Assembly: GCA_938038825.1 (NCBI GenBank)
Contig: CALHST010000203.1
Span: 1-11,565 of the forward strand
Direction: 5' to 3'
Source: an uncultured Paracoccaceae bacterium
Lineage (GTDB): Bacteria; Pseudomonadota; Alphaproteobacteria; Rhodobacterales; Rhodobacteraceae
DNA: 11,565 nt
The notes under the pieces: generated by a model
Database searches by the model: none
Seen by the model: the letters and a program-made list of their open reading frames with translations, nothing else
Told to the model about the DNA's origin: nothing
Translations under genes and position numbers: made by a program
Shown here: in pieces, positions 5,986 to 11,565 of the stretch
How the letters are laid out: each line of letters starts with the position of its first letter
Position numbering within the stretch: position 1 is the stretch's first letter

Positions 5986-6108
5986 TTGACACTGTTTATC
6001 GTCGCCATTGTGTTACCTGCAGTCTTTTTGGCGCGCTTTGCAGGTTCGAATGTGTTGAAGCGCGTTGGTGCGCGCGACAACTATGGGCTGAGTTCCCTCA
6101 ATCCTTGA
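5986..6108 (+). CDS. Possible 40-residue single-pass membrane ORF after arsH (doubtful)
   Basis: In the gap between arsH and the short-chain dehydrogenase, the frame that continues directly past the arsH TAG encodes, from TTG 5986, an 18-residue hydrophobic segment (LFIVAIVLPAVFLARFA) followed by a basic then polar tail ending GLSSLNP before TGA 6106. One membrane helix with a positive cytoplasmic flank is a plausible small membrane protein. Against it: there is no ATG, no clear ribosome binding site before the TTG, and the sequence is short enough to be chance. It could also be a decayed gene remnant. I do not recognise a family. Confidence 0.2.
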   Translation: MTLFIVAIVLPAVFLARFAGSNVLKRVGARDNYGLSSLNP

Positions 6109-6127
6109 TACAGCTAAGGCAGTCTAT

Positions 6128-7105
6128 ATGAGCATTTCAGACCAATCCCCGATTCAAACACCCTTTCATGCCAAAAGCACGGCCGCCGAAGTTCTGGCGG
6201 ACATCGACCTGACTGGTAAAACTGCAATTGTAACCGGTGGGTATAGCGGCATTGGATTGGAAACCGTCCGTGCGATGGCCGCGAAAGGCGCGACTGTTGT
6301 TGTTCCAGTGCGTTCGCCGGCAAAAGCAGCCGAGGCGCTGGCGGGGGTTGACGGGGACGTACGCAGTGCGCCGATGGACCTTGGGGATCTGGCATCTGTC
6401 CGTCAATTCACCGAAACGATGGCAGATACGCTTCCTGCGTTGGATTTTTTGATCAACAATGCGGGCATTATGGCATGCCCCGAAACCCGCGTGGGCCCCG
6501 GCTGGGAATCTCAATTCGGAATTTGCCATATGGGCCATTTCGCGTTGTCCACGCAGCTTATGCCACTTCTGAGTAAAGCAGACAGCCCGCGGGTCGTTGC
6601 GCTGTCGTCAGCGGGTCACAAAATTTCCGGGATCCGTTGGGATGACATTCAATATGAATCCGAAGCCTATGATAAGTGGCAGGCATACGGCCAAGCCAAA
6701 TCTGCCAATGCTCTGTTTGCGAACGGGATGGCCCGGCGACTCAAAAGTGATGGTGGTCACGCATTTGCTGTGCACCCCGGCGGCATCTTCACACCACTGC
6801 AACGCCATTTACCAAAGGAAGAGATGATCGCACTTGGCTGGCTTGGCGAAGATGGCGAGCCATCAGAGCTGGCAAAACAAGGCTTCAAAACGCCGGAACA
6901 AGGCTGCTCCACAACGCTTTGGGCTGCGACGTCGCCAAGTTTGGATGGGGTGGCTGGTGTCTATTGCGAGGATTGCAATATCGCCGCGGTCACAGATCCC
7001 GCCAGCCCCACGGCCCAATATTTTGGTGTCGAGGCGTATGCATGCGATGATGAACAAGCGGAACTTTTGTGGTCGCACAGCGAAAAGCTGCTTGCGCAGG
7101 CGTGA
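6128..7105 (+). CDS. Short-chain dehydrogenase/reductase, retinol-dehydrogenase/WWOX-like
   Basis: A 325-residue classical SDR with a C-terminal extension. The cofactor loop T36-G-G-Y-S-G41-I-G43 follows strand KTAIV. N110-N-A-G113 is the structural motif, the catalytic serine is in ALSSAGHK (S160/S161), and the YxxxK pair is Y187 and K191 in YGQAKSANALF. Basic residues after the second strand (R62 in PVRSPAK) suggest preference for NADP(H). The HPGGIFTPLQRHL stretch and the length place it with the retinol dehydrogenase/protochlorophyllide-reductase-like SDRs often annotated simply as oxidoreductase; the substrate cannot be told. The start ATG 6128 has a modest TAAGG upstream. It is monocistronic by appearance: a gap of 184 bp after arsH and a strong hairpin after its stop. 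Confidence 0.92.
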   Translation: MSISDQSPIQTPFHAKSTAAEVLADIDLTGKTAIVTGGYSGIGLETVRAMAAKGATVVVPVRSPAKAAEALAGVDGDVRSAPMDLGDLASVRQFTETMADTLPALDFLINNAGIMACPETRVGPGWESQFGICHMGHFALSTQLMPLLSKADSPRVVALSSAGHKISGIRWDDIQYESEAYDKWQAYGQAKSANALFANGMARRLKSDGGHAFAVHPGGIFTPLQRHLPKEEMIALGWLGEDGEPSELAKQGFKTPEQGCSTTLWAATSPSLDGVAGVYCEDCNIAAVTDPASPTAQYFGVEAYACDDEQAELLWSHSEKLLAQA

Positions 7106-7116
7106 TGGAACGATGG

Positions 7117-7142
7117 GGGTCAAAGGCATGTGTCTTTGACCC
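7117..7142 (+). terminator. Perfect 9-bp hairpin after the SDR gene, terminator-like
   Basis: GGGTCAAAG (7117-7125) and CTTTGACCC (7134-7142) pair perfectly around an 8-base loop, starting 12 bases after the SDR stop. No T-run follows, so it is not a textbook factor-independent terminator, but its position fits 3'-end formation or RNA protection. Directly downstream is a 10-bp perfect palindrome GGTCATGACC (7146-7155). The rest of the gap to the molybdoenzyme gene (to 7372) shows no gene; TTGACT at 7295-7300 might be a -35 box, but no good -10 follows at the right distance. Confidence 0.55.
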
Positions 7143-7372
7143 TCAGGTCATGACCCGAACCAACATTCGGACAGGCTGTTAAACGACCCAAAGACAAAAG
7201 CGCGGTGGGGCAAGCTGTTTGCAAACGTTGTCAGGCCAAAGGCCAAGCGCTGGTGAGTCCGCCCAATTGTCCATTCACGGTGTTCAAAGCGGCATTGACT
7301 TAACTGTCAGACCCCGGTGAACTGGTCATCAAAGCGATGTAAGATCTCCAGCTCTGAACCCTAGGATGCCTG

Positions 7373-9634
7373 ATGAAATTTACTGCCGCCCATTGGGGCA
7401 GCTATCAGTTCAAGGATGGCGACCCAGATCTGACACCTCTTGCGGGCGACCCTGCGCCGTCGCGCGTGGGTCGGGGTTGGGTGTCTGCAGCGCGCAATCG
7501 CGACGCGCGTGTGTTGAACCCGGTGGCCCGCAAAGGCTGGCTTGCTGGCGACAAGGGTGCGGCACGATGCGACGATAGCTTTGTGGAAATCAGCTGGGAT
7601 CGGGCCCTTGATTTGGCCGCAGCCGAACTTGACCGCGTGCGCCAATCCTTTGGGAACGCTGCGATTTTTGGCGGCTCTTACGGCTGGTCCAGTGCAGGAC
7701 GATTTCACCACGCACAAAGCCAGATGCGTCGCATGTTGGCGCTGTCGGGGGGCTACACATCATCGCGTGAAACCTATTCACACGCAGCAGCCGAAGTTCT
7801 GTTCCCGCATATCCTTGGCACATCGAACCGCGCTTTTCAGGACGACATGACGTCCATGCCGTTGGTGACCGAACATTGCGAACTGATGCTGGCATTTGGT
7901 GGAATTTCTGCGCGCACTGGGCAAATCACCTCGGCAGGGACGTCTGTTCACGAGGTCGGACCTTGGATCAACGCGTTAAAGGACGCTGGCGTGCGGGTCG
8001 TTACGATTGCGCCGGAACGTGGCGAGGCACTGGGCGATTGGGTTGCCATCCGACCCGGAACCGATACCGCGTTTATCCTTGCTTTGATTCACGAGATTGT
8101 CCGTCTGGGCCGCGAAGACCAAAACTTTCTGGCGCGGTGCACCAGCGGGTGGTCCCAGTTTAAACGCTATGTCCTTGGTGACAGTGACGGCATCCCAAAG
8201 ACGCCGGATTGGGCTGCAAAGATCTGCGATCTGCCGGCATCCAGAATTGCGAAACTGGCCGAAACACTGACTGAAAAACGGGTCATGGTGTCTATGGCAT
8301 GGGGTATGCAGCGTGCGGATCATGGGGAACAAACCATTTGGGCGGGCATGGCCCTCGCCTGTGTTCTTGGACAAATTGGGCAACCCGGAACAGGCTACGC
8401 ATTTGGCTATGGCTCGACCACACCCGTTGGGCGCGGCGTTCGTTTGATCCCGTGGCCGTCCTTTCCCAAAGTGCCCAACGCGATTAAGGATTTCATCCCT
8501 GTCGCCCGGATTACAGATGCGCTGCTGCACCCCAGTGAACCCTATGCCTATAATGGGCAGACGCGACATTATCCTGATTTGCGGCTGGTCTGGTGGACGG
8601 GGGGCAATCCCTTCCACCATCACCAAGACCTGTTCCGTCTGCAAAAGGCCTGGTGCCGCCCGGAAACCGTGATCGTAAACGAACATAACTGGACGGCCAC
8701 GGCCCGCCGCGCGGACCTTGTCTTGCCCGCAACCATGTCGTTGGAACGCGACGATATCATGATGAACCGCCGTGACCCGACACTGCTGTTCATGAGCAAA
8801 ATGTTTGACCCCGTGGGGCAAGCACGTGATGACTTTGCGATCTTTACAGAGATCTCAGACCGCCTTGGGTTTCGCGATGCTTTCACAGAAGGGCGCGATA
8901 CCGAAGGATGGCTGCGCCACTTGTGGGCGCAGTCGGAAAATGTGGCCAAAGATCATGGAATTGCATTGCCCAGTTTCGATGACTTCCGCGCCGTGGGTCG
9001 ATTTGATGTACAGGACTCGGTGGATACCAGGGTCGCGTTTCAAGACTTTGTCGCGGCACCGGATAGCAATCCACTTTCGTCAGAAAGCGGCAAGCTCACC
9101 CTGTTCAATGAAACGATCGCGGCTATGGACTTGCACAACTGCCCCGGCCATCCGACATGGTTGCCCCCGGTTGAAGGGGGTGTGCTGAAACCGGGTGAGT
9201 TCCACCTGATTTCCGGGCAACCCGACACCCGGCTTCATGGGCAAAATGATATGGGTGCCGAATCGCTGGCCTCCAAAATTCAGGGGCGCGAAGTTTGCAC
9301 GCTTCATCCCGATGCCGCCGACGCTTTGAACGTTCATGACGGCGATCTGATCAAGCTTAGCAGCCCTCGCGGGGCCTGTCTTTGTGCTGTGCGGGTCAGC
9401 GAACTGATGCGGGCCGATTGCATATCCTTGCCGACTGGTGCGTGGTTTGATCCACAAGACGTGAATGGCGAGATGATTGACGTTCATGGCAACCCAAACG
9501 CACTGACCCGCGATAAGGGGTGCTCTGACCTGAGCCAAGGAAACATTGCACACAGCTGCGTCGTGCGTGCGGAAAAATGGACCGGGCCAATGCCGCCCCT
9601 GCGGGTGACCCGTCCCCCGGTGATCAAAACGTGA
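7373..9634 (+). CDS. bisC: BisC/TorZ-type molybdopterin (bis-MGD) S-/N-oxide reductase, cytoplasmic
   Basis: A 753-residue single-subunit molybdoenzyme of the DMSO reductase family. The N-terminus reads TAAHWGSY, as in biotin sulfoxide reductase and its relatives. It has no twin-arginine signal and no N-terminal cysteine cluster for iron-sulfur, so it is a cytoplasmic, non-Fe-S type. SYGWSSAGR (102-110) gives Ser107 as the likely molybdenum ligand, matching the Ser of DMSO reductase. Other cofactor-binding segments are WWTGGNP (407-413), NEHNWTATARRADLVLPAT (436-454), LISGQPDTRLHGQND (612-626) and the C-terminal LHPDAADALNVHDGD beta-barrel region (about 644-658). Members reduce biotin sulfoxide, methionine sulfoxide, DMSO or TMAO; the substrate is not decided by sequence here. 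ATG 7373 has TAGGA at good distance. It is on the same strand as kynA, 101 bp upstream, with no clear link. Confidence 0.93.
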   Translation: MKFTAAHWGSYQFKDGDPDLTPLAGDPAPSRVGRGWVSAARNRDARVLNPVARKGWLAGDKGAARCDDSFVEISWDRALDLAAAELDRVRQSFGNAAIFGGSYGWSSAGRFHHAQSQMRRMLALSGGYTSSRETYSHAAAEVLFPHILGTSNRAFQDDMTSMPLVTEHCELMLAFGGISARTGQITSAGTSVHEVGPWINALKDAGVRVVTIAPERGEALGDWVAIRPGTDTAFILALIHEIVRLGREDQNFLARCTSGWSQFKRYVLGDSDGIPKTPDWAAKICDLPASRIAKLAETLTEKRVMVSMAWGMQRADHGEQTIWAGMALACVLGQIGQPGTGYAFGYGSTTPVGRGVRLIPWPSFPKVPNAIKDFIPVARITDALLHPSEPYAYNGQTRHYPDLRLVWWTGGNPFHHHQDLFRLQKAWCRPETVIVNEHNWTATARRADLVLPATMSLERDDIMMNRRDPTLLFMSKMFDPVGQARDDFAIFTEISDRLGFRDAFTEGRDTEGWLRHLWAQSENVAKDHGIALPSFDDFRAVGRFDVQDSVDTRVAFQDFVAAPDSNPLSSESGKLTLFNETIAAMDLHNCPGHPTWLPPVEGGVLKPGEFHLISGQPDTRLHGQNDMGAESLASKIQGREVCTLHPDAADALNVHDGDLIKLSSPRGACLCAVRVSELMRADCISLPTGAWFDPQDVNGEMIDVHGNPNALTRDKGCSDLSQGNIAHSCVVRAEKWTGPMPPLRVTRPPVIKT

Positions 9635-9735
9635 CTGTCGGACGACCGTGACGCTTGAACGTGGCGTTTGCGTTTGCGCATCTGCTCCCATACGGTTCCG
9701 AGGCCCCCTTCCTGACATTTGGGACTCGTTTCACA

Positions 9736-10575
9736 ATGACTGACAATGCTTTTGATCCTGCCAAGGATGGCGCCCAGACGGATTTTTCAAAGTCCATGTC
9801 TTATGGGGATTATTTGCGCATCGACACGGTGTTGTCCCAACAGCACTGCCTGTCTGATGCCCATGACGAAATGTTGTTTATCATCCAGCACCAAACATCC
9901 GAATTGTGGATGAAGCAGGCCCTGCATGAATTGTCTGCCGCTCGTTTGGCTTTGCAAGAAAACCGCATGCCCGCCATGTTCAAAATGCTGGCCCGTGTGT
10001 CGCGGATTTTTGAGCAGTTGAACAACGCGTGGGATGTGCTGCGCACCATGACCCCGGCGGATTACACTACCTTCCGCGAGGCGTTAGGCCCCTCATCTGG
10101 CTTTCAATCTTATCAATACCGCCAGATCGAATACATCTTGGGCAATCGAAACCGCAATATGCTGGGCCCCCATGCGCATGTGCTCGACATACATCAGATG
10201 TTAACCGATGAATTGGCGCGCCCCAGTTTTTACGATGAAGTGGTTGCCAAGCTGTTTCTTACGTTGGATGGCACTTTGGATCACATGCCGACGCTGCAAC
10301 GGGATACACCGCATGAACCACATCCGGACATCCAAGCGCGCTGGAAGCAAGTCTATGAAGACATTGATACCCATTGGACACTGTATGAACTGGGCGAAAA
10401 ACTGATGGACCTGGAAGATTACTTCCGCCGCTGGCGCTTCAACCACGTGACCACCGTAGAACGGGTGATTGGCTTTAAACGCGGAACTGGCGGAACGTCT
10501 GGAGTGCACTATTTGCGCAAGATGCTAGAAGTCGAACTGTTCCCGGAATTATGGAACGTACGGGGGGAGTTATAA
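9736..10575 (+). CDS. kynA: Tryptophan 2,3-dioxygenase (KynA)
   Basis: KynA is a heme enzyme that opens the indole ring of L-tryptophan with oxygen to give N-formylkynurenine, the first step of the kynurenine route. The 279-residue protein keeps the catalytic residues known from the Xanthomonas enzyme with a constant offset of three: His52 in IIQHQTSELWMKQ, Tyr110, Arg114, heme ligand His237 in FNHVTTVERVIGFKRGTGG, and Thr251. GTSGVHYLRK (253-262) is also present. ATG 9736 is chosen because it gives the family length; the open frame back to 9655 begins with TTG and adds 27 residues that look non-native. A weak GGGA lies about 11 bases upstream. kynU follows three bases after the stop, so the two are an operon. 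Confidence 0.97.
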   Translation: MTDNAFDPAKDGAQTDFSKSMSYGDYLRIDTVLSQQHCLSDAHDEMLFIIQHQTSELWMKQALHELSAARLALQENRMPAMFKMLARVSRIFEQLNNAWDVLRTMTPADYTTFREALGPSSGFQSYQYRQIEYILGNRNRNMLGPHAHVLDIHQMLTDELARPSFYDEVVAKLFLTLDGTLDHMPTLQRDTPHEPHPDIQARWKQVYEDIDTHWTLYELGEKLMDLEDYFRRWRFNHVTTVERVIGFKRGTGGTSGVHYLRKMLEVELFPELWNVRGEL

Positions 10576-10578
10576 GCC

Positions 10579-11565
10579 ATGTCGTTGCCCAAAAAAGAGT
10601 GTTTCGAACTGCCAGAAGGCGTCATCTATCTGGATGGTAACTCACTGGGCCCTTTACCCAAAGGCGCCGCCGCGCGCGCCGGTGAGGTGATTACTGACGA
10701 ATGGGGCGGCCAACTGATCCGGGCATGGAATTCTGCCGGGTGGATGGCGGCCCCGCAACGCATTGGGGATCGTGTGGCCCCGTTGATTGGCGCGGCTCCG
10801 GGCACATTGGCGATGGGGGATACCCTGTCGATCAAAGTCTTTCAGGCATTGGATGCGGCACTGAAAATGCGCCCGGATCGCAAGGTGATCTTGTCGGACA
10901 ACGGCAATTTCCCATCTGATCTTTATATGGCCCAAGGTCTGATCCGCACGATCGGCAAAGACTATGAACTGAAGACCCCGGCGCCGGAAGACGTGATCAA
11001 CCATATCACCGATGATGTGGCGGTGGTGATGCTGACCCATGTTGATTACCGATCTGGTCGGATGCACGACATGGCGGCAATCACACAGGCGGTACATGCA
11101 GCAGGTGCTGTTATGATCTGGGATCTGGCCCACAGTGCGGGCGCAGTTCCTGTAGACGTGACGGGGTGCAATACAGAATTTGCCGTGGGGTGTACCTATA
11201 AATACCTGAATGGCGGGCCCGGCGCGCCTGCCTTCATTTATGCCCGCCCTGACATCGTGGACAGCATCGAACCGGCCTTGTCCGGTTGGTTGGGCCACGA
11301 CGCCCCCTTCGCGATGGAGCTTGATTATCGCCCCGCCATGAAAACAGAACGCCTGCGCGTCGGCACGCCATCTGTGGTGCAATTTGCACTGCTGGATATC
11401 GCGCTGAATGCATGGGATGGCGTGGACATGGCTGATCTGCGTGCGGCGTCAATTGATCTTAGTGAGTTGTTTATCGCAGAAATCGAAGCCAAGTGCCCCA
11501 GCGTGACGCTGGCCTCGCCCCGCGATCCGCATCAACGCGGCTCACAGGTGAGTGTGGCGTTCGAA
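10579..11565 (+). CDS. kynU: Kynureninase (KynU), 3' end cut by window edge
   Basis: Kynureninase is a PLP enzyme that splits kynurenine into anthranilate and alanine. The visible 329 residues are most of a protein normally about 400 long; the remainder lies beyond the edge. Motifs: YLDGNSLGPLP (17-27) at the N-terminus, WDLAHSAGAVPVD (181-193) with the PLP-binding Asp182, and CTYKYLNGGPGAPAF (205-219) with Lys208 as the Schiff-base lysine. RVGTPSV follows near 258-264. The ATG at 10579 is preceded by GGGGGGAG, a strong ribosome binding site that lies inside the end of kynA, and there are only three bases between the genes. The formamidase that should act between the two enzymes is not in the window. 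Confidence 0.96.
   Translation, partial: MSLPKKECFELPEGVIYLDGNSLGPLPKGAAARAGEVITDEWGGQLIRAWNSAGWMAAPQRIGDRVAPLIGAAPGTLAMGDTLSIKVFQALDAALKMRPDRKVILSDNGNFPSDLYMAQGLIRTIGKDYELKTPAPEDVINHITDDVAVVMLTHVDYRSGRMHDMAAITQAVHAAGAVMIWDLAHSAGAVPVDVTGCNTEFAVGCTYKYLNGGPGAPAFIYARPDIVDSIEPALSGWLGHDAPFAMELDYRPAMKTERLRVGTPSVVQFALLDIALNAWDGVDMADLRAASIDLSELFIAEIEAKCPSVTLASPRDPHQRGSQVSVAFE

Noticed and set aside
6043..6053. GGTTCGAAT, resembling a tRNA T-loop
   Set aside because: The flanking bases do not form a T-stem and there is no acceptor stem or anticodon arm around it.
9655..9735. N-terminal extension of KynA from a TTG
   Set aside because: The extra residues are not part of the family, and with ATG 9736 all catalytic residues align at a constant offset with the known enzyme.

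Overview
The window looks like ordinary chromosome from a marine alphaproteobacterium of the Rhodobacteraceae (Roseobacter-type). The evidence is the moderately high G+C, the proteins themselves (BisC-type cytoplasmic molybdoenzyme, split YeeE/YedE pair, CsaA next to ProC) and a CCCCGGAGTATTTT intergenic motif that I recall as recurrent in this family. The organism assignment is inference; there is no rRNA or other definitive marker. I see no phage module, CRISPR array, integrase or intact insertion sequence.

Layout. At the left edge (minus strand) lie two adjacent small membrane genes of the YeeE/YedE sulfur-transport superfamily, the second cut by the window edge. A 265-bp divergent region rich in hairpins separates them from a plus-strand housekeeping run: a YbjN-domain protein, then proC (proline synthesis), csaA (tRNA-binding/chaperone) and a D-2-hydroxyacid dehydrogenase. 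The last three overlap one another and are probably one operon. The dehydrogenase converges on tdk (thymidine kinase, minus strand), and the two genes share a palindromic TTAA that holds both stop codons.

Between tdk and the next gene is a 420-bp region with no convincing gene. It contains a perfect 13-bp inverted repeat bracketing a stretch of nested hairpins (4401-4612), which is the least explained structure in the window. To its right are a two-gene unit (a helix-turn-helix-like protein overlapping arsH), a possible tiny membrane ORF, and a short-chain dehydrogenase followed by a strong hairpin. After these come a BisC/TorZ-type molybdopterin reductase and the start of a kynurenine operon: kynA (tryptophan 2,3-dioxygenase), then kynU (kynureninase, cut by the right edge).

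How the genes work together. ProC makes proline. KynA and KynU are steps 1 and 3 of tryptophan degradation to anthranilate and alanine; the step 2 formamidase is not in this window. The molybdoenzyme probably reduces S-oxides or N-oxides in the cytoplasm. ArsH is an NADPH-dependent flavoprotein that detoxifies organoarsenicals or quinones, here without other ars genes nearby. I do not see a new defence or mobile system. The most useful leads are the inverted-repeat element, the HTH-arsH coupling and the short unexplained ORF after arsH.
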